A stretch of 64,000 nucleotides of DNA from Shinella sp. SUS2 (GCF_001262505.1 NZ_KQ410723.1:310001-374000); one strand, 5' to 3'. Shown: positions 38,751 through 49,751, numbered from the stretch's first letter. Program-made: numbers and translations. The notes: generated by a model not told the origin, from the sequence alone.

Positions 38751-39524
38751 TCATTCCTCGAAATGTGCCCGCGTCCCGGCATCCGCCGGGAAGAAGCTTT
38801 CGATCAGCACGCCCTGCACCAGCGCATCCTGCACGGAGCCGAAGGAGGTAAGCGTGGTGATCCAGTTGAAATGTTTTGTCCCGATCTTCATCTCGATCGG
38901 CAGGATCGGCAGCCGGCCCGTCTCCGGAAAGGCTTGCAGCGCGGCCTGGATGTCAGCCGCGGCGGCCAGCCGCTCGATGCGCTTCAGGAGCGGGCTGCGC
39001 GGCCCCTGCAGCCAGGCCTCGGCACGGATGCGGTGCACGAGATCGGCGGCCGATTGCGCCCAGTTGACGACGATCGAGCGCAGCGGCGTCGGCCCGAGAT
39101 AGGCATCGAGGAAGTTGTCGCCCGGCGAGACGGCGATGCCCGCCATGCCGGCAAGGCCCAGAAAGGCCTGGTTGGCGGTCAGCACGTTGTATTCGTGGTC
39201 GAAGACAACGCCCGGATAGGGATCGTGGCGGGCGAGGATGAGGCCGATCGCCTCCGCCACGGCAGGCGGGAAGGCGGCAAGGCTCGTGGCCGGCGCCGTT
39301 GCGAAGCGTGGGCGAAAGCCGGCGGCGGAAAACAGCAGGCCCTGATCGCGCGCCGGAATATCCAGCACCGCGGAGAGGCGCAGGATCATGCCTTCCGAGG
39401 GGCGCGAGCGACCAGTCTCGAGAAAAGACAGATGACGGGCGGAAATGCCGGCCTCGCTTGCCAGCTCCAGCTGGCTCATACGGCGATGGCCGCGCCACTC
39501 CTTGAGATGCTCACCGAATTCCAT
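38751..39524 (-). CDS. XRE-family regulator with MmyB-like ligand domain
   Basis: 257 residues. N-terminal helix-turn-helix (MSQLELASEAGISARHLSFLETGRSRPS region, 18-50) and a C-terminal MmyB-like domain with FDHEYNVLTANQAFLGL, thought to bind a fatty-acid-like ligand. The start at 39524 has GGGAGG upstream. Divergent from a small membrane protein gene; a palindrome at 39579-39595 between them is a likely operator. These regulators often control a dehydrogenase or membrane protein next to them. Confidence 0.87.
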   Translation of the reverse strand: MEFGEHLKEWRGHRRMSQLELASEAGISARHLSFLETGRSRPSEGMILRLSAVLDIPARDQGLLFSAAGFRPRFATAPATSLAAFPPAVAEAIGLILARHDPYPGVVFDHEYNVLTANQAFLGLAGMAGIAVSPGDNFLDAYLGPTPLRSIVVNWAQSAADLVHRIRAEAWLQGPRSPLLKRIERLAAAADIQAALQAFPETGRLPILPIEMKIGTKHFNWITTLTSFGSVQDALVQGVLIESFFPADAGTRAHFEE

Positions 39525-39578
39525 GCAGTCCTCCCTTTTCATCTCCCGCACTAAACAGGAGGCCCGGCATGATTTCCA

Positions 39579-39595
39579 TTACCTCCAAGGTAATT
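39579..39595. promoter_or_regulatory. palindromic operator candidate
   Basis: ATTACCTCCAAGGTAAT, a perfect 7-bp inverted repeat around CCA, 55 bases from the XRE gene and 57 from the divergent membrane protein gene. The flanks CC and TTGG extend the symmetry with a one-base shift. Confidence 0.65.
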
Positions 39596-39651
39596 GGTTT
39601 ACACCACGGGCCCCGGCAGGATCAGCACATCGAAACCGAAAGGAGCCCACA

Positions 39652-40062
39652 ATGTTCGCTGCCATCAACCGCAACCTGCTGAAGTCCATCATGCTTGCCG
39701 ACGGTGTCTTCTCGCTTGCCACTGCCGTCCTTCTCTTTGCCCTGTCGGGCCCGATCGGCGCCCTCGTCGGTCCGCTCGCAACACCGGCTGTCCTCAATGG
39801 TTTTGCCGCTTTCTTCGCCCTCTGGGGCGCCTTCCACCTCGCTGTCGGGCGGCAGGAGCAGCCCTCGGTCTCGGCCGTCCGCTTCGCCATTGCGGGTGAT
39901 GCAGCCTGGATCGTCGGCAGCATCGCCGTCCTCGCCCTCGCCGGCAGCGGGCTGACGCTTGCCGGCATGGGGCTGATTGCGCTTGCCGCCGTGGTCGTCG
40001 CCGATGTGCTGCTCCTCAAGAAGATCGGCCTTGGCCGCCGACAGCGCGCCGCGCTTGCCTGA
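39652..40062 (+). CDS. small four-helix membrane protein
   Basis: 136 residues with four hydrophobic segments (about 12-35, 42-62, 74-96, 100-122) and a basic C-terminus (KKIGLGRRQR). AAGGAG precedes the ATG at 39652. I do not recognise a characterised family. The divergent MmyB-type regulator and the shared palindrome suggest it is that regulator's target. Confidence 0.75.
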   Translation: MFAAINRNLLKSIMLADGVFSLATAVLLFALSGPIGALVGPLATPAVLNGFAAFFALWGAFHLAVGRQEQPSVSAVRFAIAGDAAWIVGSIAVLALAGSGLTLAGMGLIALAAVVVADVLLLKKIGLGRRQRAALA

Positions 40063-40080
40063 CCGCGCCGATGCCCCCAT

Positions 40081-40117
40081 CACGTGCCCCCGCCATTAGC
40101 GGGGGCACGTGCCGTTT
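40081..40117 (+). terminator. strong hairpin terminator
   Basis: Perfect 13-bp stem CACGTGCCCCCGC (40081-40093) with its complement at 40099-40111, five-base loop, then GCCGTTTC. It ends the small membrane protein transcript. The T run is short. Confidence 0.65.
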
Positions 40118-40215
40118 CAGGGCCGACACAATGCAGCCGCCTACCGCGCAAGGGAGATTCCCCTTCTCTGGAAAATGCACTACCGTCGCGCCCGAATGAA
40201 AACGGGGAACCCTTC

Positions 40216-41241
<1,026 letters not shown>

Positions 41242-41383
41242 GGCCAGCATCAATTTTCCTGAAGCAAGGCGTCACGATTATCCATTTGCCGCGTGACGCC
41301 CCCTCCACTAATGCATGTCCCGCTAAAGTGCGCTGAGGTTCTTCAAACCCGGTGCTTTCAGCGGGCAGCCGGGAGGGCATTTC

Positions 41384-42274
41384 ATGGCCGATCAACAGAC
41401 AGCGACAGGCGGCGGGCTTTCGGGCTCCGGCAATGCAAGTCTTCTCACCGGGGTCCTTCTCTGCCTTGCGTCCATGTCGAGCGTGCAGTTCGGCGCAGCC
41501 TTTTCGGCCACCGCGATTGCCGACTACGGGCCCTTTGCCACGACCTTCCTGCGCCTCGTGATGGCAGCGTCCGTGCTGGCGCTGATCGTGCGGCCCCCCA
41601 TGCGCTCCTACAGCCGCGAACAGTGGAAAAGCGCGCTGGCGCTGGGCACCACCATGGCGGCGATGACGCTCTGCTTCTTCGCCGCCATCGGGCGCATCCC
41701 GCTCGGCCTTGCCGTGGCGATCGAGTTCCTCGGACCGCTCGCCGTGGCGACATGGGGACTCGGCGGCGGCTGGCGGCTGATCTGGCCCCTCGCGGCCTTC
41801 CTCGGCGTGGTGCTGCTCTCTCATGACGGCGACGGCTGGGTCGGCGATCCCGTCGGCCTGCTCTTTGCCTGCGGTTCCGGCATCGGCTGGGGCACCTACA
41901 TCGTGCTGATGAAGAAGGCCGGCCGGGTCTTTCCGGGCCTCGAAGGCCTTGCCATGTCGCTGATCATAGCCGCGGTCGTCGCCGCGCCCTTCGGCCTGGT
42001 GCGGGCGCATGAGGCGATGAGCCTGGAAGGCCTCGGCATGATGCTCGGCCTTGCGCTTCTGGTGCCACTCATCCCCTATGCCTTGGAAATGATTGCGCTG
42101 CGCCGCATGCCGGTGGCCGCCTTCGGCATTCTGATGAGCCTCGAGCCCGCCCTTGGCGCGCTTGCCGGCTTCCTCGTGCTCAGCCAGCCGATGACGCCTT
42201 TGCAGATGCTCGGCACGGGCCTCGTGGTCGCCGCAAGCGCCGGCGTCACCTCCAGCGGGGGCGGCGAAACCTAG
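41384..42274 (+). CDS. RhtA-like EamA exporter
   Basis: 296 residues, about ten membrane segments in two EamA halves. The sequence RIPLGLAVAIEFLGPLAVA in the first half and PYALEMIALRRMPVAAFGILMSLEPALGAL in the second are typical of the RhtA threonine/homoserine exporter family. The 142-base upstream gap holds a degenerate GCATGTCCCGCTAAAGTGC relative of the repeat at 43902. Confidence 0.85.
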   Translation: MADQQTATGGGLSGSGNASLLTGVLLCLASMSSVQFGAAFSATAIADYGPFATTFLRLVMAASVLALIVRPPMRSYSREQWKSALALGTTMAAMTLCFFAAIGRIPLGLAVAIEFLGPLAVATWGLGGGWRLIWPLAAFLGVVLLSHDGDGWVGDPVGLLFACGSGIGWGTYIVLMKKAGRVFPGLEGLAMSLIIAAVVAAPFGLVRAHEAMSLEGLGMMLGLALLVPLIPYALEMIALRRMPVAAFGILMSLEPALGALAGFLVLSQPMTPLQMLGTGLVVAASAGVTSSGGGET

Positions 42275-42352
42275 GCAAATGCGCGCCTCTTTCATGTTCC
42301 TGCCGCAATCGGTAGGTTGAAGCAGAATCATCGAAGTCTCGGGGATGCCTGC

Positions 42353-43015
42353 ATGTACAAGAAATGCGCTGTTGTCGCGGTTGCCGCGGTCTATCTTTCT
42401 GCCTGCACGACCACCGACCCCTATACGGGCGAACAGAAGGTTTCCAACACGGCCGGCGGTGCGGCGATCGGCGCGGGCGTCGGCGCGGTTGCCGGTCTCC
42501 TGATCGGCAACAACCCGGTGCAACGTCGCAATGCCGCGCTGATCGGTGCCGGCGTCGGGGCACTGGCCGGTGGCGCCATCGGCAACTACATGGACAACCA
42601 GGAAGCCGAGCTGCGCGCCCAGCTTCAGGGCACCGGTGTTTCCGTCACGCGCATGGGGGATCGCATCATCCTCAACATGCCGTCGAACGTCACCTTCGCT
42701 ACGGATCAAGACCAGGTGATCCCGCCGTTCTATCCGACGCTCGATTCGGTCGCGCTCGTCTTGCGCAAGTTCAACAAGACGCTGATCGACGTCGACGGCC
42801 ACACCGATTCGGTCGGCAATGCCGGCTACAACATGGACCTCTCCAACCGCCGCGCCAATTCGGTCGCCAACTACCTGGCCGGCCGCGGTGTCGACCCGCG
42901 CCGCATGTCGGCGATGGGTTACGGCCTGGAACGTCCGATCGCCTCCAACGCCTCGGAAATGGGCCGCGCGCAGAACCGGCGCGTCGAAATCGCGATCTCG
43001 CCGCTCAAGCAATAA
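42353..43015 (+). CDS. OmpA-family outer membrane lipoprotein (YiaD-like)
   Basis: 220 residues. Lipoprotein signal with lipobox LSAC, lipidated Cys18. Two glycine-zipper segments (GGAAIGAGVGAVAG, IGAGVGALAGGAIG) follow, then an OmpA-type peptidoglycan-binding domain (about 105-218) with VDGHTDSVGN and LSNRRANSVANYL. It anchors the outer membrane to the cell wall. ATG at 42353. Confidence 0.92.
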   Translation: MYKKCAVVAVAAVYLSACTTTDPYTGEQKVSNTAGGAAIGAGVGAVAGLLIGNNPVQRRNAALIGAGVGALAGGAIGNYMDNQEAELRAQLQGTGVSVTRMGDRIILNMPSNVTFATDQDQVIPPFYPTLDSVALVLRKFNKTLIDVDGHTDSVGNAGYNMDLSNRRANSVANYLAGRGVDPRRMSAMGYGLERPIASNASEMGRAQNRRVEIAISPLKQ

Positions 43016-43042
43016 GATACCGCAGATTTTCGCGGGGGGCCA

Positions 43043-43867
43043 TCAGGGCCCTTCGCGACCCGGCGCCCATTCCAGCCGCTTGTAATCGAAACCGTATTTC
43101 AAGGTCGGCTTGACGATCTCGAAATAGGGCGAGAGATCGAAGTCGCGCGGCGTATAGAGCGAATGATGGCGGATGTGCAGGATTTCTTCGCGCGAATAGG
43201 TCGACGTCGCCGCGGCATGGCCGGGCGCTCGCGTGATGTCGGGCAGGATCGGATAGCGGATCGCCTCGAAGGCTTCCGCAATCAGCGTCGAGCAGATCGC
43301 CCGCGTCGGATCGCCTGAACCGAAGGCGATCATGCGGCGGCGCCAGCGGACGGGCACCGGCGGCGTGGGCATGAAATAGCGCAACATGTCCGTGATGTTC
43401 TTCAGATCGTATTTCAGCCCGAGGCGCGAGATCATGAAGGCGACGAGCGTGTCGCGATCCTCCGGCGTCAGCCCCACCGGGCGGCAGATGCGCGTATTGT
43501 AGGTACGGTACTTGGTGAGCGGCACGGCAACGCAGCCCTCGCCGAGATTGACCTCGATAAGCTGCGGGCGCTGCGCCGCCGGCAGCGTTGCCTGATCCAG
43601 CGTCAACGGCACCTCATCACCGACGAAGAGCGCCGCATGCGACCAGGTGGACTGCGTCAGGTACTTGATCGCGGCCGAGACCTTCTGGTTGCCCTCCACC
43701 AGCAATACGTCGCCGGGCCGCAACGTGCGCGCCAGCGTTTCAGGATCGGAAGGCGTGTAGGGCTCATAGCCGGAGGTCTGGCCTTGCAGCTTGTCGGCAA
43801 AACGGCGGCCGAGGCGATCGAGCAGCGTGTCGCGGCTTGCGGTAAGCGGCTTCAGTCCGGCGGTCAC
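43043..43867 (-). CDS. YiiX/NlpC-P60-like cysteine hydrolase
   Basis: 274 residues. LRPGDVLLVEGN and WSHAALFVG (His77) followed much later by RAICSTLIAEAF (Cys192) give the permuted papain-like order of YiiX/YebB hydrolases. No signal peptide is visible. Substrate unknown; a lipid, amide or cell-wall link is possible. Convergent with the OmpA lipoprotein gene, 27 bases apart. Confidence 0.75.
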   Translation of the reverse strand: MTAGLKPLTASRDTLLDRLGRRFADKLQGQTSGYEPYTPSDPETLARTLRPGDVLLVEGNQKVSAAIKYLTQSTWSHAALFVGDEVPLTLDQATLPAAQRPQLIEVNLGEGCVAVPLTKYRTYNTRICRPVGLTPEDRDTLVAFMISRLGLKYDLKNITDMLRYFMPTPPVPVRWRRRMIAFGSGDPTRAICSTLIAEAFEAIRYPILPDITRAPGHAAATSTYSREEILHIRHHSLYTPRDFDLSPYFEIVKPTLKYGFDYKRLEWAPGREGP

Positions 43868-43901
43868 ATCACGTCCTTCGCAGTCTCCACTACGGCCACA
43901 C

Positions 43902-43950
43902 TAAAGCATGTCGCGCAAAAGTGTGCAGCGGTTTTACGAGAACGGCACGC
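43902..43950. repeat. dispersed rhizobial intergenic repeat
   Basis: AAAGCATGTCGCGCAAAAGT then GTGCAGCGGTTTTACGAGAA. A common rhizobial intergenic sequence. It lies in the 220-base gap before mbfA, which otherwise holds only the iron control element near its end. Confidence 0.6.
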
Positions 43951-44056
43951 GGAAAATCAGCCCCCCATCGGAACGAGCGAGCAGGGATATCGGATGCGCC
44001 TTGGCCCGCAGGCGCGACATCCTGTCGAGGTTGACCAAGGCATGTTCGATCGTATA

Positions 44057-44073
44057 TTTAGAATCATTCTAAA
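44057..44073. promoter_or_regulatory. iron control element (Irr site)
   Basis: TTTAGAATCATTCTAAA, a perfect palindrome matching the rhizobial iron control element bound by Irr. It ends 14 bases before the mbfA ATG. Irr bound here under low iron would block mbfA, as known in Bradyrhizobium and Agrobacterium. Confidence 0.9.
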
Positions 44074-44087
44074 CTGGATTGTTACCG

Positions 44088-45071
44088 ATGTTCTCCCGCC
44101 TTTTCCGCCCCGGCAAACGCAGCCTCGAATCCCTAAGCGAACAGGAGATCCTCGCCCTTGCCATCTCCTCGGAAGAGGACGACGGGCGCATCTACCTTGC
44201 CTATGCCGATGCGCTGCGCGACGCCTATCCGCATTCCGCCCGCATCTTCGAGGAGATGGCCGAGGAGGAGAGCCATCACCGCCAGATGCTCATCGATCGC
44301 CATGTGGCGCGCTTCAGCGACCGCATCCCGCTGGTGCGGCGCGAACATGTGCGCGACTTCCCGGAACGCAAGCCGGACTGGCTGATCCAGAACATGCCTC
44401 TCGAGGCGATCCGCGCGCAGGCCGAGGCGATGGAGGACGCTGCGCACCGCTTCTACCTTGCCGCCGCCTCCCGCACCGAGGACGCCGCAACGCGAAAACT
44501 GCTCGGCGACCTGGCGCTTGCGGAGAAATCCCATGAATCGCTCGCCCGCCGGCTTGGCAAACAGCACACACCTGAAGATGTGAAGGCGGAGGAAGACCAG
44601 ACGGCACAGCGGCAATTCGTGCTGACCTATGTGCAGCCGGGCCTTGCCGGCCTGATGGACGGCTCCGTCTCGACGCTCGCGCCGATCTTCGCCGCCGCCT
44701 TCGCCACGCAGGACACCTGGCAGACCTTCCTCGTCGGTCTCTCGGCCTCGGTCGGCGCCGGCATCTCGATGGGTTTCACGGAAGCGGCCCATGACGACGG
44801 GAAACTCTCCGGCCGCGGTTCGCCGGTCAAGCGCGGCCTTGCCTCGGGCATCATGACCGCCGTCGGCGGTCTCGGCCATGCCCTGCCCTATCTGATCCCG
44901 AACTTCATGCTGGCGACGACCATCGCCGTCTTCGTCGTCTTCGTGGAACTCTGGGCGATCGCCTTCATCCAGAACCGCTACATGGAAACGCCGTTCTTCC
45001 GCGCGGTTCTCCAGGTCGTGTTCGGCGGCAGTCTCGTGCTGGCTGCTGGCGTGCTGATCGGCAATGCATAG
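44088..45071 (+). CDS. mbfA: membrane-bound ferritin, iron exporter
   Basis: 327 residues. N-terminal ferritin-like di-iron domain (about 15-150; AISSEEDDGRIY, EEMAEEESHHRQM, EDAAHRFYLAAA) fused to a C-terminal VIT1-like membrane domain (from about 165: LAGLMDGSVSTLAPIFAAAFA). MbfA exports iron and protects against iron and peroxide stress. The ATG at 44088 lacks a clear ribosome site and is only 14 bases from the Irr element, so the message leader must be very short or leaderless-like. Confidence 0.92.
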   Translation: MFSRLFRPGKRSLESLSEQEILALAISSEEDDGRIYLAYADALRDAYPHSARIFEEMAEEESHHRQMLIDRHVARFSDRIPLVRREHVRDFPERKPDWLIQNMPLEAIRAQAEAMEDAAHRFYLAAASRTEDAATRKLLGDLALAEKSHESLARRLGKQHTPEDVKAEEDQTAQRQFVLTYVQPGLAGLMDGSVSTLAPIFAAAFATQDTWQTFLVGLSASVGAGISMGFTEAAHDDGKLSGRGSPVKRGLASGIMTAVGGLGHALPYLIPNFMLATTIAVFVVFVELWAIAFIQNRYMETPFFRAVLQVVFGGSLVLAAGVLIGNA

Positions 45072-45085
45072 GGAGACGGAGAGGC

Positions 45086-45190
45086 CTAGCGGCCTGTCGG
45101 GCGGTTCATGTCGCGCACCACCCAGCGGAAGAAGAGATAGACGCCGACACCCATGATGGCGAGCGGCAGGAGATTGGCAGCAGAATCCAT
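45086..45190 (-). CDS. 34-residue single-span membrane peptide
   Basis: MDSAANLLPLAIMGVGVYLF followed by FRWVVRDMNRPTGR. One hydrophobic segment (7-24) with a basic tail, typical of small regulatory membrane peptides. GAGG lies five bases before the ATG and a GGAGG further up. It follows the pheT terminator and converges on mbfA. No function can be assigned; conservation must decide whether it is real. Confidence 0.5.
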   Translation of the reverse strand: MDSAANLLPLAIMGVGVYLFFRWVVRDMNRPTGR

Positions 45191-45296
45191 TTCGACCTCG
45201 ATAACCTCCCTGGGAGGGGATTAAGGCCTTGCTAACCAATGTTCAATCCGCAAGCCGGCAACGGTCCGTTCACAAAATGCGACCGGTGCTCACGAA

Positions 45297-45326
45297 TTGG
45301 AAAGCGGGGCGTGACCGCCCCGCTCC
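45297..45326 (-). terminator. pheT terminator
   Basis: Minus-strand 9-bp stem AGCGGGGCG / CGCCCCGCT with a four-base loop followed by TTTCC, starting nine bases after the pheT stop. It closes the pheST transcript. Confidence 0.7.
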
Positions 45327-45334
45327 GGTCCCGG

Positions 45335-47761
45335 TCAGGCGCGCAGCGTGCCGCCCGTGGTCTTGACGACATTGCCGACGATCTTGGCGGTGAGTGCCTC
45401 GAAGTCCTCGTCCGTCAGGGTCTTGTCGGTCGGCTGGAAGACGACTTCGATGGCGATCGACTTCTTGCCTTCGCCGAGCGATGCGCCCTCGAAGACGTCG
45501 AAGACGTTGACGGCGGCGATCAGCTTGCGGTCCGCCCCCGTCGCAGCGCGCACGATGGCGCCGGCTTCCACCGTCTTGTCGACGACGAAGGCGAAGTCGC
45601 GCTTGACGGCCTGGAAGGGCGAGAGATCGAGTGCCGGCTTGGTGCGGGTCGCCTTCTTCTTCGGGTCCGGCATGGCATCGACAAAGATCTCGAAACCGCA
45701 GAGGGCGCCGGATACGTCGAGCGCGCCGAGCGCCTTCGGGTGGAACTCGCCGAAATATCCAAGCACGATCTTCGGGCCCATCTTGATCGTGCCGGACCGG
45801 CCCGGATGATACCAGCCGGGCGCACCGGGCTCGATCTGCACATTGCCCATCGGCAAGCCGCAGGCCTCGATCACGGCCAGCGCATCGGCCTTGGCGTCAT
45901 AGACGTCAACCGGCTTGCCGCCACCCTTGGCGGCATTCGACCAGAGGCGGCCGGAACCGGCAAGCGAGGCCGTGCCGCGGCGCACACCGCCGGCAACGCG
46001 GCGCTGGCCCTCGGGCCTGTCGTTCTCATAGGTGCCGGAGACCTCGAAGAGCGCGACATCGCCATAGCCCTTGTCGGCATTGCGCTGTGCGGCGGCAAGC
46101 AGGCCCGGCAGCAGCGACGGGCGCATGTCCGACATATCCGATGCAATCGGATTGGAGAGCGCCAGCGAGGCAGCACCGCCGCCGAAGAGTTCGGCATGGG
46201 CCTTCGGGATGAAGGACCAGGTGACGGCCTCCAGCATGCCGCGTGAAGCAAGCGCCCGCTTGGCAAGGCGCGAGCGGATCTGCAGCGTGGTCAGGATGCG
46301 GCCATTGACGGCACCATGGCTTTCGAGCGGCGCCGGCTTGATGTTGTCGACGCCGTGGATGCGCATGACCTCTTCCACGAGATCCGCCTTGCCATCGACG
46401 TCGGGACGCCAGGAGGGGACCGCGACGGAGACCCGCTCGCCCGAGCCGGTGACGGTGAAGCCGAGACGGGTCAGGATATCAACGCTCTCTTGCGACGACA
46501 CTTCAAGGCCGGTCAGGCGCTTGACCTCGGAGAAGGGGAAATCGACGACCTTGGCGTCAAAACCCTTGTAGCCGACGACATCCGTCTTCGCGGCCACGCC
46601 GCCGCAGAGTTCCAGCACCAGCGCTGTGGCGCGCTCGATGCCGGGAACCATGTATTGCGGATCGACGCCGCGCTCGAAGCGGTAGCGCGCATCGGTGATG
46701 ATACCGTGCGCACGGCCGGACTTGGCGATGTTCATCGGGTCCCAAAGCGCCGATTCGATCAGCACGTCGATCGTGTTCTCGTCGCAGCCTGAATGTTCGC
46801 CGCCCATGATGCCGCCGATCGATTCGATGCCGTTGTCATCGGCGATGACGATGTTGGCCGGGTTCAGCGTGTATTCGCGCGTGTCAAGCGCCAGCACCTT
46901 TTCCCCCTCGGCCGCGCGGCGCACGACAAGGTTGCCCTTCACCTTGGCCGCGTCGAAGACGTGCAGCGGGCGGCCCTGGTCGAAGGTCATGTAGTTGGTG
47001 ATGTCGACGAGCGCGTTGATCGGGCGAAGACCGATGGCGAGAAGCCGCTGCTGCATCCAGCGCGGGCTCGGGCCATTCTTCACGCCGCGCACAAGCCGGA
47101 GCGCGAAACCGGGGCAGAGATGATCCTCGCCGCCAAGCTCCAGCTTCACCTTGACCGGTGTCTCGCCCTCGACCGGGAAGGACGGGGCCTTTGGGGCCTT
47201 CAGCGTACCGAGGCCGGAGGCGGCAAGATCGCGGGCAATACCGAAAATGCTCGTGCAGTCCGGGCGGTTCGGCGTCAGGTTGATCTCAATGACCGGATCG
47301 TCGAGGCCGGCATAGGCCGCATAGCTCGTGCCGACAGGCGCATCGGCCGGCAGGTCGATGATGCCGTCATGGTTGTCGGAAATTTCCAGTTCCTTTTCCG
47401 AGCACATCATGCCGCGGCTCTCGACGCCGCGGATGGTGCCGACGGCAAGCGTCACGTCGATGCCGGGCACATAGGTGCCGGGCGCGGCGAAGGCGCCGAC
47501 AAGCCCCGTACGCGCATTCGGCGCGCCGCAGACGACCTGGATCGGGTCGCCCTTGCCGGTATCGACCATCAGCACGCGCAACTTGTCGGCGTTCGGGTGC
47601 TGCTCGGCGGAAACGACCTTGGCGATGACGAAGGGCTTGAAGGCCGCCTTGTCGTCGACGTCTTCCACTTCAAGGCCGATCGCCGTCAGCTTCGCGCAGA
47701 TCTCTTCGAGCGTGGCGTCGGTCTCAAGGTGATCCTTCAGCCAGGAGAGGGTGAATTTCAT
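45335..47761 (-). CDS. pheT: phenylalanyl-tRNA synthetase, beta subunit
   Basis: 808 residues, full length. N-terminal EMAP-type tRNA-binding region ([21 protein letters not shown], 46-66), B3/B4 editing domain, B5 and a catalytic-like core, and the C-terminal ferredoxin-fold anticodon-binding domain ([18 protein letters not shown]). Forms the alpha2-beta2 enzyme with PheS. The gene begins 23 bases after pheS. Confidence 0.96.
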   Translation of the reverse strand: MKFTLSWLKDHLETDATLEEICAKLTAIGLEVEDVDDKAAFKPFVIAKVVSAEQHPNADKLRVLMVDTGKGDPIQVVCGAPNARTGLVGAFAAPGTYVPGIDVTLAVGTIRGVESRGMMCSEKELEISDNHDGIIDLPADAPVGTSYAAYAGLDDPVIEINLTPNRPDCTSIFGIARDLAASGLGTLKAPKAPSFPVEGETPVKVKLELGGEDHLCPGFALRLVRGVKNGPSPRWMQQRLLAIGLRPINALVDITNYMTFDQGRPLHVFDAAKVKGNLVVRRAAEGEKVLALDTREYTLNPANIVIADDNGIESIGGIMGGEHSGCDENTIDVLIESALWDPMNIAKSGRAHGIITDARYRFERGVDPQYMVPGIERATALVLELCGGVAAKTDVVGYKGFDAKVVDFPFSEVKRLTGLEVSSQESVDILTRLGFTVTGSGERVSVAVPSWRPDVDGKADLVEEVMRIHGVDNIKPAPLESHGAVNGRILTTLQIRSRLAKRALASRGMLEAVTWSFIPKAHAELFGGGAASLALSNPIASDMSDMRPSLLPGLLAAAQRNADKGYGDVALFEVSGTYENDRPEGQRRVAGGVRRGTASLAGSGRLWSNAAKGGGKPVDVYDAKADALAVIEACGLPMGNVQIEPGAPGWYHPGRSGTIKMGPKIVLGYFGEFHPKALGALDVSGALCGFEIFVDAMPDPKKKATRTKPALDLSPFQAVKRDFAFVVDKTVEAGAIVRAATGADRKLIAAVNVFDVFEGASLGEGKKSIAIEVVFQPTDKTLTDEDFEALTAKIVGNVVKTTGGTLRA

Positions 47762-47784
47762 GAAAATGTCTCCTTGGATGCCGG

Positions 47785-48867
47785 TTACGCGCTGAGGCCG
47801 CCGAACAATGTCGGCATGTCGAGCGGGCGGAAGCCGTAGTGGCTGAGCCAGCGGACATCGGCGTTGAAGAAGTCGCGCAGGTCAGGCATGCCGTATTTCA
47901 GCATGGCGATGCGGTCGAGGCCCATGCCCCAGGCAAAGCCCTGATATTCATCGGGGTCGAGCCCACCGGCGCGCAGGACGTTCGGATGGACCATGCCGCA
48001 GCCGAGGATTTCCATCCAGTCGGTGCCTTCGCCGAACTTGACGATCGGGCCCGAGCGATCGCACTGGATATCGACCTCGAAGGACGGCTCGGTGAACGGG
48101 AAGAAGGACGGGCGGAAGCGCATCGTGACGCTGTCGACCTCGAAGAAGGCCTTGCAGAACTCTTCCAGCACCCAGCGCATGTTGGCGACATTGGCGGTCT
48201 TGTCGACCACGAGGCCTTCGACCTGATGGAACATGGGTGAATGGGTCGCGTCACTGTCCTGACGGTAGGTCTTGCCGGGAATGATGATGCGGATCGGCGG
48301 CTTCTGCGCTTCCATGGTGCGGATCTGCACCGGCGAGGTGTGCGTGCGCAGCACCTTGCGCTCGCCGTTCTCGTCCGCGGGGAAGAAGAACGTGTCGTGC
48401 ATCTCGCGGGCCGGATGGCCTTCCGGGAAGTTCAGCGCCGTGAAGTTGTAGTAGTCCGTCTCGACGTCGGGACCTTCAGCGATGGAAAAGCCCATGTCGC
48501 CGAAGATCGCGGTGATCTCGTCGACGATCTGGCTGATCGGATGGATGCGGCCGCGCTCGGCGGGCGAGGAGCGCACCGGCAGGCTGACATCCACCGTCTC
48601 GGCGGCAAGGCGCGCCTCGATGGCAGCGTCGCGCAGCGCCGTCTTGCGCTCGGTGATCGCATCGGTGACGCGGGTCTTCAACGCGTTGATCGCCGCGCCG
48701 CGCGTCTGGCGCTCTTCCGGCGACATCGTGCCGAGCGTCTTGAGGAGTTCGGAGACGGAACCCTTCTTGCCGAGGGCGCCGACGCGCACGGCTTCGATCG
48801 CCGCCTCGTCAGAGGCTTCGGCGACGGCGGAAAGGAGGCCATGTTCCAGTGTATCGAGTTCAGTCAT
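47785..48867 (-). CDS. pheS: phenylalanyl-tRNA synthetase, alpha subunit
   Basis: 360 residues. Catalytic class II synthetase subunit: motif 2 region [10 protein letters not shown] and [16 protein letters not shown], motif 3 [10 protein letters not shown]. Start at 48867 ([11 protein letters not shown]). Its first codons overlap the stop of the upstream kinase-like gene by eight bases. Confidence 0.96.
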   Translation of the reverse strand: MTELDTLEHGLLSAVAEASDEAAIEAVRVGALGKKGSVSELLKTLGTMSPEERQTRGAAINALKTRVTDAITERKTALRDAAIEARLAAETVDVSLPVRSSPAERGRIHPISQIVDEITAIFGDMGFSIAEGPDVETDYYNFTALNFPEGHPAREMHDTFFFPADENGERKVLRTHTSPVQIRTMEAQKPPIRIIIPGKTYRQDSDATHSPMFHQVEGLVVDKTANVANMRWVLEEFCKAFFEVDSVTMRFRPSFFPFTEPSFEVDIQCDRSGPIVKFGEGTDWMEILGCGMVHPNVLRAGGLDPDEYQGFAWGMGLDRIAMLKYGMPDLRDFFNADVRWLSHYGFRPLDMPTLFGGLSA

Positions 48868-49723
48868 CTTTACCTGCTTTGCTTGCGTCGGCCGGGCGGG
48901 GCGGCAGGAGAACCTGCGACAGATAGCGGGTTGCGGCGAGGAAACGCCGCAGATCACTACCCATGTGCACGCGCCCGATCAATCGGGTGAGCCATAAAAA
49001 CTTGGCGAGAAACGCCACGAGAAGACAGAGTTCGGAAAGCGCATCACCGGGCGCGCTCTCCATCCAGGCGGAAAGCGCCCGGCCCGCGGTCGTTTCGCCA
49101 TCGAGCGCGCTCGGCACAAGCTGGAGAAACAGGAGCCAGAGGTCGCGCGCCTGGGCGGCGGGCAGCGGCATGGCGGCTTCCGGTTCCTCCTCGAAATCCA
49201 TGTAGCCGACACGGCCGTTTTCGAGAAAAAGGTCGCGCGGATGCGGGCGTCCGTGACAGAGGTTCAGCGCATGCACGGACCCGAGATCGGCAGCACAGGC
49301 AACGAGCAGCGCATCATGGCGCTCCGGATCGGCTGATTTCAGCGTTCCCAGCTGCATGCCGATCGTCGGACCGGCATCGGACAGGACAAGTGCACCGTCC
49401 GAGCGATAGAGCACCTTCGGCACCGGCAAGCCCTCGGCAGCGAAGGCCTCGAGCCGCCGCACCTCGCGATCCACCATGGCCTTGCGGTCCAGACGCGGAG
49501 AGGCGCGCAGGAAGGGTTTGCGGAACAGCCGGGCGAGCGCATTTTGCGCATGCGTCCAGACGATCGGCTTTTCCGTGCCGTAGCGCTTCACCCAGACGGT
49601 GCCGAACGACATTTCCACGCGCTCGATACGGCGCGCACCACGGGCAAGAACAGCGAGAAGCGTCTCGATGTCCCTGGGGGTCGCATCCGGGATCGCGGAT
49701 AGATCGTTCAGCCTGCCATCCAT
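48860..49723 (-). CDS. protein-kinase-like protein with degenerate catalytic loop
   Basis: 287 residues of the InaA/LPS-kinase-like or RIO-like fold. Lys46 (VWVKRY) and Glu87 match the ATP-binding pair, and MDFEE (Asp176) matches the metal-binding DFG. The catalytic loop reads [10 protein letters not shown] (157-166): Arg at the place of the catalytic Asp of HGD, and RD where N is normal. It is inserted between rplT and pheS, which are neighbours in many bacteria, and overlaps pheS by eight bases. Function unknown; a lipopolysaccharide or phospholipid kinase is one option. Confidence 0.72.
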   Translation of the reverse strand: MDGRLNDLSAIPDATPRDIETLLAVLARGARRIERVEMSFGTVWVKRYGTEKPIVWTHAQNALARLFRKPFLRASPRLDRKAMVDREVRRLEAFAAEGLPVPKVLYRSDGALVLSDAGPTIGMQLGTLKSADPERHDALLVACAADLGSVHALNLCHGRPHPRDLFLENGRVGYMDFEEEPEAAMPLPAAQARDLWLLFLQLVPSALDGETTAGRALSAWMESAPGDALSELCLLVAFLAKFLWLTRLIGRVHMGSDLRRFLAATRYLSQVLLPPRPADASKAGKDD

Positions 49724-49751
49724 CTCCAGTCCTCCGATGAGGCCGGTCCAC

